Under the pieces are notes generated by a model. That model ran no database searches, was not told the origin of the DNA, and saw nothing but the letters and a program-made list of their open reading frames with translations. From Ignelater luminosus (Eukaryota; Arthropoda; Insecta; Coleoptera; Elateridae), in NCBI GenBank assembly GCA_011009095.1, contig VTPC01090618.1, positions 334,118 to 398,117 of the forward strand: 64,000 nt of DNA, read 5' to 3'. The translations under genes and the position numbers were made by a program. Below, in pieces: positions 11,599-20,990 of this stretch (the stretch's first letter is position 1; every line of letters starts with the position of its first letter).

Positions 11599-13577
11599 TA
11601 TATTGAAATCAAACCAATAATAATAGTTATAGGCAGTACATTGTGAATTCAGAAAAAGAGTAAATATTCTACATTAACAATAGTAACTTTAAACTTGAAT
11701 TAATACAAATCAAGCAAGAAATTATCAAAAAAATCGATTTGAGTCCAAAATTTAGCTGTAAGTGTAAAGAGATAACTAATAAATAACAAGGAAAAACCTT
11801 TGACAAAGAGAAAGTGTCTCCGCGAAAAAGTCCAGAAAAACCACAGATCTGTACTTTTGCAGGAAATAACTAGTAGCTAGAACAAAAAAGCGGACATACG
11901 AAAAAGATATTTTCCTTCCTCCTTATCGAAATTAAAACATCATATTTCGAAAGTCAATGTATGGAATAAAACAACGTTAATCAGACATGAGATAAGGGTT
12001 AATTTAAATTTCATAGCAAATAAAAGTAATAAAATGATCAATAAGATAAATAATAATCACAAACTGTAATTAGAATTAAGGGCATCAAAAAATGGAAAAT
12101 GGTTAATTCACTTCTAAATTTCAAGAAAAGCGGTCTACTGTCGTAAAGATTTAAATTTAATAAATGCATAATTATAAGAATAACGCCAAACGGTAGCGAA
12201 GATGAATGCTTTTAGGACGACTAAACCAATAAGCCTGGAAGCAAGTGTATAGGCCGCAACGCACGACGTGTAGCTATGGCGAGCAGTAAAGCCTCCCAGA
12301 ATGTGAAACTAAGCTCCAAGGGTAGAATAGACCTATTAGCACATGGAAAACTAAACATTGAAATAACTTACTCTGAAAATTAAATGGGGTTTCTGAAAAA
12401 ATTAAATTAGATTTAGCGTCAAAATTAAATTCAGCATAGCCTAAAATTCACCAAAAGGATCCCTACACATTAAACAACCAATATAGTGACGCATCATAGC
12501 TCGTATTACACTAAGTTGTGCACTAAGTAGGAATCCTTTTCAGAATAAAGCACAGACAGAACGCGAACGGCGGAATCTAGATGGCGAGTTCTCGAACGAA
12601 ATTCCTCGAAATTACGGCTCGATCAGAAAGCCGAGAGTCACTAGTCGAGACGTGAGCCCATCTATGAAGTTTTCGAAGATTAAAAATAGGTAGAACGGTC
12701 TTGAAACTGATTCAACGACATTGGAGGGATAAGAGGACAAAAAAAAGCACCAAACCGGAGTTTTTATCACCGGTATGCAGAAATAGAAAAAGGATTTCGA
12801 AAGAAAACCGCAAAAATAGGCTTGCAAAGAAAAGACCTAGGAATCAAGCCTAATTAAATAAAATAAGATTGTTTCACGGAAAAAAGGATAACTGGGGGTA
12901 TTAGAAAACTTGCTAACCAAGTCCTCAACAGCAAGAAATCCACTAAAAGTGTGATTTAAATAGAACAATTGAAGTCTATAATAATACAAGCCGATAAATA
13001 GGTGCCCCGTTAACAAAGAGATTAAACAAAAAAGATCGCTAAGAGAAATTTTTCAAATTCTTAATTTATAATTAAATAGGTAAAAGTCATGATAAAAAAA
13101 TTTAAAAAGTTATCAAATCGAGTGAAAAAAGATTTACCTAACAGTAGCCTTAAAAGATGGCATAGTCCCATAAAATAAAAGCATTTTAGTATTAAATATA
13201 AAGAAATTTCTAACAAAGAAAATAGATTTTTAATACATCATTAAGAAATTTCATTACCAAAACGCAATTACACCTACTAGAAAGATAAGATAGTAACGAG
13301 ATAGAAAAGTTAGAATTAACAAAATGAAAAGTACAGTGTGGTCCAATTTCGATGGGATTAAATGGGTAACTTTCTTATTAGCGCAAATAAATAAAAATGG
13401 CTTAGGTACTCGTGACCTCTTTTTTCATGCTTATTCCATTACCGTTGCCAGAAATAAACTGCCGTCTTTTGTTTTTTCCCTAGAGAGAAAAAGTGAAAAC
13501 AGACCGATTTCTTAAATTTGCTGTAACTCTTTTATTTTCGAAGCTAGAACAAAATCATTTTAGCATTGTTGAGGTAC
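11599..13577. other. AT-rich noncoding stretch between transposon ends
   Basis: No coding pattern was recognised. A 35-codon frame near 12276 beginning MASSKASQNVK has no family resemblance. It may be the interior of a larger element bounded by 10620 and 13713, or host DNA between two copies. Confidence 0.45.
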
Positions 13578-13713
13578 TTTCAGTTTTTAATATTTAGGAA
13601 AATTGTCAAAATTTTCAACTTTCACGAAGCCACTTTGTTTTTTCATTTTTTGTCTTCTTTTAGCCTCACTTATTACCTATTAAAAGGATACCCTTTATTT
13701 CGGAATCACCCTG
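13578..13713. repeat. Inverted copy of the 10620-10753 transposon end
   Basis: The reverse complement of this segment matches 10620-10753 over about 135 bp, including the terminal CAGGGTGATTCCGAAATA and the following purine-rich tract. It is followed by GATATT, close to the GATATA preceding 10620. It is either the far end of one 3.1-kb long-TIR element or a second, truncated, oppositely oriented copy of the same family. Confidence 0.75.
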
Positions 13714-14212
13714 GATATTGGTTCGTCTTCTACCTGACCATAATTGCTGCATTGTCAATACATTTAATACTACTTTTAATAGATTTCTTTTTCCAGAGAT
13801 TCGAAGGGCTCTAAGCTTTCTTAAAGTTATTTTAATCTTGTGTGTTAAAATGAAACTCATTGTAGGAATATGACAACTAAATTTACTGGCTAATTCATTG
13901 TGGTTTAATAAGTTTCATTGTTTTTTCTTGTTTCTTATTTTATAAATATTAAAAATGATTATAGTAATTACTTCAGTTTGACTTTTAGCTTTCGATTGAT
14001 ATAAGTATTTAAATCTAATCTATTTACAATATTTTAAAAGATACCTAATTGCAAAGTTAGGTTTACACGTCATAAAATTACCATATAGCCATACGATACC
14101 CTCAAAGAAAAAATTAAAAACCGTTCGCAGGTGATAGCACCTAATTTTTTTTATTAAAGAAATTTAAAAGAAATAGATATTTTAAGCTTACAGTGAAAAC
14201 GATACAGTCCAT
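13714..14212. other. noncoding stretch, nothing recognised
   Basis: AT-rich. The last part may include the 3' end of the Tc1 element. A TACAGT hexamer near 14189 could be its terminus, but no convincing partner is visible. Confidence 0.5.
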
Positions 14213-14380
14213 TTAATACCGCGTAGGCAGTCCTTTATTATCAATCACTTTTTTTAACCAATTTGGAATTGATTTTACCAGATTTCTTGTGAATTGCGGG
14301 GTAATTTTGTTCCACTCTTCGAGGAGAGGTTTTTTAAGTCGTCTTTACTTCCAATTTCGCCCACAGATGTTCTATAACAT

Positions 14381-14391
14381 TGAGATCTAGC
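14381..14391. repeat. Target-site duplication, left copy
   Basis: TGAGATCTAGC here is identical to 16708-16718 and flanks the inserted retroelement. If transcription of the element starts at the base opposite 16708, the duplication is 10 bp (GAGATCTAGC). Confidence 0.88.
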
Positions 14392-15016
14392 GTCTCATCG
14401 CTGATTGCTGCTCCTTTACTGAGCAGCGGCTTTAGACTCTGTACGTCTCTCAAGCCATGGTGTCTCCGTGGAGTTGGTGAGGGGGGGGGGGCCGAGCGCA
14501 TCGCTCGCCCGCGCCCGCCATGGCATCCGAGGCAGTAGGTGAGTTGGAAGAGGCGGCGGGGCCGGCAGGCAGGGGCCCGGGGAGGGAGGCAGCGCCACGA
14601 GGCCTCCAAACTGTGCGGGTCCCTATGATGTCTTGATGTGGTGGAGTCGACTGGTGATCGTTTTGGTGGGGGCGGGGACCGAGTGGTCCGAGCAGCACAC
14701 AGCGGCGTCGGCGTCGAGAGACAGCGAAAAGAAAAGAAAACGGGTCCTTCAGAACCGGGAGGTTTTGGAGGGAACAGGATGTGGTTGGTGAGTGGTGAGG
14801 AATGGGGGGGAGGGTACCGTGGAGAGTACTGTTCCGGCATTTGCCTTGACCTCTAGTGGAAACCACGGAAAACCCTAGTGAGAACAGGCGGCCCGGGGGG
14901 TGCCCGGGCCTTCCGAATGCGAGCGTAGTGCTGGAAGCGCGCTACGTCGCTCGGTGTTTTTTCTGGCTTGGCCGACGGTGAGGTGATGTTGTCGCCCTAG
15001 GTGGTGGGTGGGTCCT
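14392..15016 (-). other. 3' untranslated region of the LINE
   Basis: This segment follows the ORF1 stop. It holds a GC hairpin (GCCCGGG/CCCGGGC, 14891-14909), an 11-base G run at 14481-14491 (C run on the element strand), and a tract reading TTTTCCGTGGTTTCC, then GGCAAATGCCGG on the element strand. I recall that pattern from 3' tails of insect LINEs, but cannot verify it here. A 168-codon open frame running from here into the Tc1 gene is fortuitous. Confidence 0.6.
14407..14427 (-). other. 3'-terminal stem-loop of the LINE
   Basis: GCTGCTC and GAGCAGC pair over 7 bp around a 7-base loop, about 15 bases from the 3' end of the element. In LINEs such terminal hairpins can be the reverse-transcriptase recognition structure; that role here is inferred. 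Confidence 0.5.
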
Positions 15017-16504
15017 CTAGGCTCTCCATAGAGCCATGATGTCTTGGATGAATGCGACGGCGGCGGTCAGTATCCCGACGAGGCCGGAGGCCTCGCAGAG
15101 GTTGCGACCGAGCGTCTGCGCTGCCCCGATGATGACATCCATGTCGAGGCCGGGGCTTCTGGCTTGTGCGGTTGGGCCGTGCTTCTCGCCGGTGGTGGCG
15201 GTGGCGGCTGGACGGGCTGGCGTCGGGCGTTCCCGGGTCGTGTCCGCAGAGGGGCGCGCTCGTTGAGGCGGCGCGTTGTCGGTGGGCGCGTTCGCTGCTC
15301 GGGGGTACCGGGGGCACCCCTTGTAGTTGGCTGGATGTGGGCCGCCACAGTTTGAGCAAGTGGCTGGTGTCTGACGTGTCTTTCCGCAGCTCGCGGAGTG
15401 GTGGTCGCCGGCACATTTCACGCACCGGGGGGGCGCTCGGCATGCTCGTTGGGAGTGGCCGAAGCGTTGACATCTGTGGCACTGGCTGGCGATGGCCTTT
15501 TTCTTAGGGTGTTCTACCGTGATGGAGAGACTGGAAAAGGTTTTAAACTTGAAAATTTCACGTGCCTCCGGGGTTCTCTCTAGAAGAACGAGGACGAGAG
15601 GCATCGGGATCTTCTCGGGTCCGCGGCACATGCGGTGGACGGAGATGACGGGTAGACGCTTCACCTGGTGGAGGTGGCGCTGCACTTCCGCTGTTGGGAT
15701 GGCTTCGGGGATCCCTCTTAGGACGGCTTTGAGGGGTTTGTTTTGGGCTGTAGGGTAGGTGTGGTAGGATAGGTGGTATTGGTCGAGGACTTGGCAAATG
15801 CCTTGGTGGTCTTGCACCGTCGTCGGCTGGATGGCAATGCCGCCACTCAGGTTTTTGGCCTTCGTGAAGCAGAGCTTCCGCCGTGCGAATCTCGCGGAGG
15901 TGTCCAGCCAATTCTCCTTCGTGTGAAGGATGATTAGTGGCACCCGTTGAGGACGCGTGACGGGGTCCCTGTGCAGGACGGCGTCTTCGTCCAAGGGGGC
16001 GAAGCGGTTAGCCGTAGGGACCGGTTGCGGTACCACCGCGGCGGGTTTGGAGCGTTTGGACTTCGGGCGGGTGATTGTCTGAAAGTCGTCGGCGGGCGGG
16101 GGAGCGGGATGCTCAGGCACGATGGTCCGGGTGGGGCTGATGGGCTCGTCGGGGTTCGGTGGAGTGTCTTCGCGAGGGGCGGCCTGCCGCTTCCTCTGGT
16201 TGTTCCTGGATGTGGGTTGGCGGCTGGTGGCTGGTTGGCTTGCTGTCGGTTGACTTGTTGTCGGTTGGGTTGTTGTTGGTCGGTGGATGACCACTTCGCT
16301 GGGGGGTGGATGGATGGTTGTATTGGCAGGACAGGAGTAGCGAGGGTGGCCATTGGAGTCGAAGGTTATGATTGCATGAGGGGGGGAAACTGGGAGGTGC
16401 ATGTATCCAGTAGTGCGGTATGCGGTTCTTGTGTCCGGATTACAGTGGTAGGTGTCTGCGGGTACGGGTTCGGGTCCGTATTCTAGCGGCGGGGCTGAAT
16501 CCAT
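15017..16504 (-). CDS. LINE ORF1 (gag-like) protein, PRE_C2HC and three zinc knuckles
   Basis: An intact 495-residue frame starts at ATG 16504 (MDSAPPLEYGPEP) and ends at 15017. An in-frame non-ATG extension of 18 residues exists upstream, but ATG is the more likely start. It should package element RNA as a nucleocapsid. Residues about 1-200 are Pro/Thr/Gln-rich and low-complexity. About 270-341 is the PRE_C2HC-type region (PVISVHRMCRG, then PMPLVLVLLERT, then ITVEHPKK). Residues 342-397 carry three knuckles: CHRCQRFGHSQRAC, CVKCAGDHHSASC and CSNCGGPHPANYKGC. A basic Pro/Ala-rich linker and a hydrophobic tail ending ALWRA follow. Codons favour G/C at third positions, unlike anything nearby. 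There is no stop or frameshift, so it may still be translatable. The family is Jockey/R1-like ORF1; nothing downstream encodes ORF2. Confidence 0.9.
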   Translation of the reverse strand: MDSAPPLEYGPEPVPADTYHCNPDTRTAYRTTGYMHLPVSPPHAIITFDSNGHPRYSCPANTTIHPPPSEVVIHRPTTTQPTTSQPTASQPATSRQPTSRNNQRKRQAAPREDTPPNPDEPISPTRTIVPEHPAPPPADDFQTITRPKSKRSKPAAVVPQPVPTANRFAPLDEDAVLHRDPVTRPQRVPLIILHTKENWLDTSARFARRKLCFTKAKNLSGGIAIQPTTVQDHQGICQVLDQYHLSYHTYPTAQNKPLKAVLRGIPEAIPTAEVQRHLHQVKRLPVISVHRMCRGPEKIPMPLVLVLLERTPEAREIFKFKTFSSLSITVEHPKKKAIASQCHRCQRFGHSQRACRAPPRCVKCAGDHHSASCGKTRQTPATCSNCGGPHPANYKGCPRYPRAANAPTDNAPPQRARPSADTTRERPTPARPAATATTGEKHGPTAQARSPGLDMDVIIGAAQTLGRNLCEASGLVGILTAAVAFIQDIMALWRA

Positions 16505-16707
16505 GCTGGCGTCTTCTTCTGTCTTGAGTTCTGGTGGTGTCGGTGCACGTACCGGCAAGAGATCACCGCAGAGTGCAGTGAACTTTCAGCTGTAGCGCGG
16601 GAGCTTCAGCACACGAACCGCAGAGAGAACTCTGGATTCGTGCGGTTGAAATCTGTAAGGAGGAGAGTTAGTGGCACGTCCGTTCGCTAACTCTGACCGA
16701 TGCAGAC
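16505..16707 (-). other. 5' untranslated leader of the LINE
   Basis: About 200 bases lie between the inferred transcription start and the ORF1 ATG. No repeats or upstream ORF of note were seen apart from the in-frame non-ATG extension of ORF1. Confidence 0.6.
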
Positions 16708-16710
16708 TGA
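16677..16710 (-). promoter_or_regulatory. Internal LINE promoter: Inr plus DPE
   Basis: On the minus strand TCAGTC (16710-16705) matches the arthropod initiator TCAKTY, with A+1 opposite 16708, exactly the first base of the element. GGACG at +28 to +32 (16681-16677) matches the downstream promoter element consensus RGWYV at its required spacing. This is the established promoter design of Jockey-type LINEs, so a new copy carries its own start site. Confidence 0.75.
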
Positions 16711-16718
16711 GATCTAGC
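16708..16718. repeat. Target-site duplication, right copy
   Basis: An exact copy of 14381-14391. The following bases encode the Tc1 residues that directly precede the interrupted DLN motif. Confidence 0.88.
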
Positions 16719-17520
16719 AACTGTGCAGGGGTTTTAATAACTTTGGGGCAGTTGTAAAGAAGCAATTTTTTTACCAAAATGCTTAGGATCATTCTCTTGA
16801 TAAAAGCAAAAGTTATCTATACTCTCCAGCTTTTCGACACTATCTTTCAGGTGCTTTTTCATAATATCAATATAAACATTTTTGTTCATAATAACATCAA
16901 TAAAGTGAAGGTCTTTAACTTCAGAAGCTGTCATACACCCCCACACCATAACTCCACTACCCCCATGTTTCACAAGGGGGCGTAAATGTTTTTTTGGTGA
17001 GTTCTTGTCCTGGTTTACTCCACACATATGAACGTCCATCGGACTCAAAAATGTTATATTTGTTTTCATCTGTAAATGTTACGGTGTTTCAAAACTCGGA
17101 ATCCTTCATTAAGTATTCATTTGCAATTAGCATTAGCTTGTTGATTCTTTCTACTTATAAAAGGTTTCTTTCGGGCTACTCTTCCATAAAATTTATTTTT
17201 TCTTAGCACATATATGTCGAACTGTTTCTGCACTTACTGACTTATAAAAAGGTTCTGAAATCTCTATGGCAATCTGGAGTGCATTCAGTTTTGGATTTTT
17301 TAAATTTCTTCAAGGATCCATGACTCATCCATCATTTAAAATTTTTTTGCACTTTTTCTGCTTTTCATGACAATACGTTTTTCCCTTTTATATTTTTGTA
17401 CTATATGGTGGATAGTAAAGCAGCTTTTTTAAATTATTTTGGCTATTTGTTTAAAGATTTTCCATCATTAACACGTCGAATGATCAGCTCACATTCTTTC
17501 AAAGTTGTATGGAGTCCCAT

Positions 17521-18900
17521 TCTTGAAAAAAGTCTAAACAAACTACGACACTACTTAAACTGGGTTTGAAGACAACTGTATTATATGATCCTACAAGTTA
17601 ACTAAACGAAACTGATTTAAAATGAAAAATAGTGAGAAGAATACACCTATATGAATTTCACTGAGATGTCAGCAGTAAACAATTTTGTTTGTCTTGATTA
17701 TTTTTTAATCATTGGTTTATTTTTATTTGTTTACAACTAAGAGCAAAGAGCATAGTAACAGAATGTCTATTAGTTAAAATAGATACATTATTTTCAGTGC
17801 AATATAATATAAAAATTTCCATCAAAAATCCTGGTGTATCATTTTGACGATGAGCCATTGTATGTCTATTCGAATGCAACTTCACCAAGCACTAACCGCA
17901 GCGTAGATGTGTCCACTGTACTGAGACACTATAAAATAATTACAGGAACAACCGTAACGGTACATTTACCGCCAGATAGACCAGACCTTTTTCTATAAGC
18001 ACCAAAGTATTTTAGTTAATTTTTGGAAAATTTATAATTTTAGCCAGATTTGAAGAAATCTGGACCGCATCGTCATAAAAGTATTTGAGAAAATATCCTT
18101 TGTGATTAGTGATTACTGATTACCAACAACATTATTAATAAACAAATTCTTTCTAAGAAAAAAAGCAATTCAATAGCAGACCTTAAAACAATGCGGTATA
18201 ATTTTTGACACAGAGTGTAGTACCAAGGTAAAACTAATTTTTTCTCGAAATGTGCCTACATAAATTCAGTATAAATTAAGTAAGTTGACAAAAACTTCAT
18301 ATAGGCGGTTTAACTTTCTAGTTTAGATTTTGCACTGGCTATAGTTTTGTGATAGCTGCCTCTACTCTACTGTAGTTTCAGCAAAACAATGCTTCTCGAC
18401 TTAAATTTAGAAACGCTTAGAATTCATGTACACCCTGTTTCGTTTAAGTCGAGTCAATTTACATATTAAAATCTGTACCTACCTTGTTAACTTTTGTTTT
18501 TTAATGAATATAATGGAACTATGTTTTTTTTTAGTTAAATACGCTCTGAAATTACTTTATTGACTTTAGTACACTTGTAGTTAGTAAGTTGAATATGAAA
18601 AAATTTTAACTGACGAGAAAAAGTATCTCTTTATACGACTAAAGAAAAAACTTGTATAAAGGAAGGACGTGTATTAGATCGCAACATTTACTCTGAAATA
18701 TTGTTTTTGTGATAAAAGGGATTATTCAAGTGACAATTTAAGATTAGCCTCTTATTGAAAAACTTTCTTACTATGATTTGCATTTGATCTAATTAAACAG
18801 AAAAGCTTAAGATTAATAGAAATCGAAATTTTAAGAAAGATAGCAAATTCTTGAGTTATTGTTTACATAATACGTAAAATTGTTTATTTCTCCTTTTGCT
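17521..18900. other. noncoding stretch with one 11-bp inverted repeat
   Basis: This should contain the 5' end of the Tc1 element, but its terminal repeat is not clear. CTCGACTTAAA (18395-18405) and its inverse (18443-18453) flank 37 bases that include ACACCCTGT, possibly a MITE end. Otherwise nothing is recognised. Confidence 0.5.
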
Positions 18901-18904
18901 GTAA

Positions 18905-20262
18905 TTTTTTTAGCGATTATGCTAAGGGGAGACCGGTGCAAGAAGATCCCCCTAAGATTTTGAGCCATACAGCTCACTCCCAGTGACAGTTAGAATGTTG
19001 CTCTCTTGCAAGTACGTAGTTCCAAATGTTGCTTACATTTTCTGACTAATTCGTACTTTTTGGTAAGTTGTTTTTGATTGTTTTATCAAAATGTAAACAT
19101 ATGCTGAATAATCGTTTCGCCCTGCTAGTTCTCCCGACTTTATACGGCCACAATTCGTATACGAAAACTTTAAACGTTATTACGAAAGCAAGAGAAAATA
19201 ATATTACAATTCTATGTCTCCCTCCTCATACGACCCATCGGCTTCAGCCATTAGATGTTGCAATTATGTTTCCTTTAAGTTGCTATCGTAACCAAAGTTT
19301 AGAAAAATGGCTTAATAATCATCCTGGCTGGACAGTCAGTTTTTCAAATAAGGTCGATTTTTTTATGAGGCATAATTAAAAGGTAGGTTGTACTCCAGAG
19401 AATGCTGTTAAAGGATTCCGAAAAACAGGAATTCTTCCCTTTGATGACAACCTTTTCACAGATATTCACTTCGTGGCAACTGAGGTAACTGATATCGATC
19501 CACCTGATATGACCCCTGTAGGTGACAATAATGCTTCTGATGACACTGTTTCCAAGAGCGAATCATGTTAACATTTGAATAATCATTCCTTTAACTTAGC
19601 AGGCGGAGAACCTAACCTAGAATTTATCCCCGGGATAAGTAGGGCTCGCAGTTCAGAACCTTGCCAATGCACACCTGAACCCCGCTAACATGCTCCAAAA
19701 TTCCGCATTTTCACTCCAGAATCTCGTTTAAACACTCCCCAATCTTGCCAAGATTCAAGGGCTCTTTGGCAAAATGGCCCTTCAAAAACTAATAGCAAAC
19801 CCTTCCAGCATACGTCCTATTCTCAAAATAACTGGCCCTGGAAAAGATCTCACAAGAAAAACAGGAAAAACAGTTATTATAACTAGCAGTCCCTTTAAAA
19901 ATGAATTAGAAGCTGATATTAAGATAAAAACAAGTTGAACTGATGAAAAATGCAAGATTGAAAAAGAAGAAGAACCAGAAACAGAAACAGTTCAGGAGCA
20001 TTTATCAAAACCAAAGAGGACATCAAGAGCCTCTCGCACTTCGAAATATCCAGTTGAATAAAATGATGTACCTACGTCTAGATCATCAGAGGAAGACGAT
20101 GACACGCCGTGCTTGATTTATGGTGAAATGTATTTAGCTTCTGCACACGGAGAAGGATGGATTCAGTGCATTGTTTGTTCGTTTTGGGCCCATGATGCCT
20201 GCTCTGGTGTCGAAGAGAACGATGACACTCTTACATGCGACAGTTGTGTTTACATGCAAAAA
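18905..20262 (+). pseudogene. pogo-like transposase, C-terminal half with PHD-like zinc module
   Basis: From 19080 the frame reads LYGHNSYTKTLNVITKAREN, then ILCLPPHTTHRLQPLDVA, then KWLNNHPGW, the second half of a pogo/CENP-B DDE core. The family LDGH catalytic Asp is Tyr here. Next come ENAVKGFRKTGILPFD (about 19400), a PGISRARS linker (about 19630), and a zinc module at 20104-20250 with Cys and His placed as CLIYGEMY, then WIQCIVCSFWAHDAC, then TCDSC. At least six stops or frameshifts are present. No N-terminal half lies upstream. The missing half is found on the opposite strand immediately to the right (20240-20990). Confidence 0.85.
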
Positions 20263-20990
20263 TCGATCCAGGTGGAGCACCATCTTTCAATTCTTCTTTC
20301 ATTCTCTTATGCTTAAAATTATCAAAGGCGAGAAAGAATTTTTTCCAGCTGAAGCACATATTACTGCATGTTAAGACGCTTCTCTCTGCTGACATAATAC
20401 GTGCTACTTGCTTGAGGCCTGTCTGGGCAACCACTTTAGAATTTTTTCCAGGGACCGTATTTAAAGAAGTCTTATCCAGGTTAAAAACGCAATGAGGAAG
20501 AATTTTCTTTTCGGCCACTTCTACCCTTAAAAGTGTGTAAAATTTTGTAACCACTTATTTATTGAACGCTCTTTCCCGGGCTACAGAGGTTGCTTCTGGA
20601 CTCCCGATAGTTAGGTCTAGGTGTCGTTTCTTAAAGACCGTAAACCAGTCCTGTCCAGCGGCTTGCTGGTATTTCGAGAAAGGATGCTTGATACCAGTCT
20701 TATCAGCTAGCTGGTAGACTAAACAACGTACGTCACGTGTGGTCATTCCAAGTGAAGAATATGATCTACCAACTCGGCTTCTTGTGCTCATTAAGTACAC
20801 AGTGAAAACGCCCTAAACTTTTTTTCAACGCAGTTATCTTGCTTATTTAGACGGCATTTTAATGCCATAATAGGTAACCCAAAATTCCTAGCTGCTGTCT
20901 TCTTACTGAAACTCTCCCATACAGCTTGAATTGCTGCTTTTATACTCTCTGTATTCCATGACTACTTCTTGGTTTTCTTTTATGTCTGAA
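20240..20990 (-). pseudogene. pogo-like transposase, N-terminal half
   Basis: On the minus strand it starts near 20970 with WNTESIKAAIQAVWESFSK, then RNFGLPIMALKCRL (psq helix-turn-helix). It continues AQEAELVDHILHLE, then TTRDVRCLVYQLADKTGIKH, then GQDWFTVFKKRHLDLTI (CENP-B-type DNA-binding region). Next are FNLDKTSLNTV (first catalytic strand with Asp kept) and a stretch ending LKDGAPPGSI at about 20258. The homology stops at the point where the C-terminal half on the other strand ends. A frameshift and a stop lie near 20760-20810. The two pieces are complementary parts of one kind of protein. Confidence 0.85.

Larger units (their letters stand above)
14392..16707 (-). mobile_element. ORF1-only Jockey-like LINE insertion, GC-rich, no ORF2
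   Basis: A 2.3-kb element on the minus strand lies between exact 10-11 bp target duplications in the Tc1 relic. Its base composition is strikingly GC-rich against the AT-rich surroundings. From its 5' end (16707) it has an Inr+DPE promoter, a leader of about 200 bases, an intact gag-like ORF1 (16504-15017) with three zinc knuckles, and about 620 bases of untranslated DNA with two strong hairpins. There is no poly(A) tail. No endonuclease or reverse-transcriptase motif is present, so it could only move using enzymes supplied in trans. The intact frame and perfect duplication imply recent insertion. The closest parallels are gag-only LINE derivatives such as mammalian HAL1 or Drosophila HeT-A. 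An internally deleted Jockey copy is the plain alternative. Confidence 0.85.
14213..17520 (-). pseudogene. Tc1-like transposase, interrupted by a retroelement
   Basis: On the minus strand the gene starts at ATG 17518-17520 (MGLHTTLKECELIIRRV, a Tc1 N-terminal helix-turn-helix). It continues through FTDENKYNIFESDG, then VKHGGSGVMVWGCM, NDPKH and YNCPKVIKTPAQ. It is then broken by a 2.3-kb insertion (14392-16707) and resumes as DLNVIEHLWAKLEV, ending ...NKGLPTRY at stop 14213-14215. Reading across the target-site copy gives PAQLLDLNVIEHLW, matching the family pattern PAQSPDLNPIEHLW. The usual QDND catalytic motif is QEND here. Several stops and frameshifts show that it was already dead or has decayed since. 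It is a defective 1-kb Tc1 gene serving as the insertion target. Confidence 0.9.

Noticed and set aside
14334..14840. 168-codon minus-strand frame ending in a recognisable Tc1 motif
   Set aside because: It crosses from the 3' untranslated part of the inserted LINE, through the target duplication, into the Tc1 relic. The first 140 residues are low-complexity Pro/Ser/Arg without a family, so the fusion is fortuitous.
15044..16486. Several 60-180 codon frames on the plus strand and in other minus frames across the LINE
   Set aside because: They are antisense or out-of-frame shadows of the GC-rich ORF1, in which stop codons are rare in every frame.
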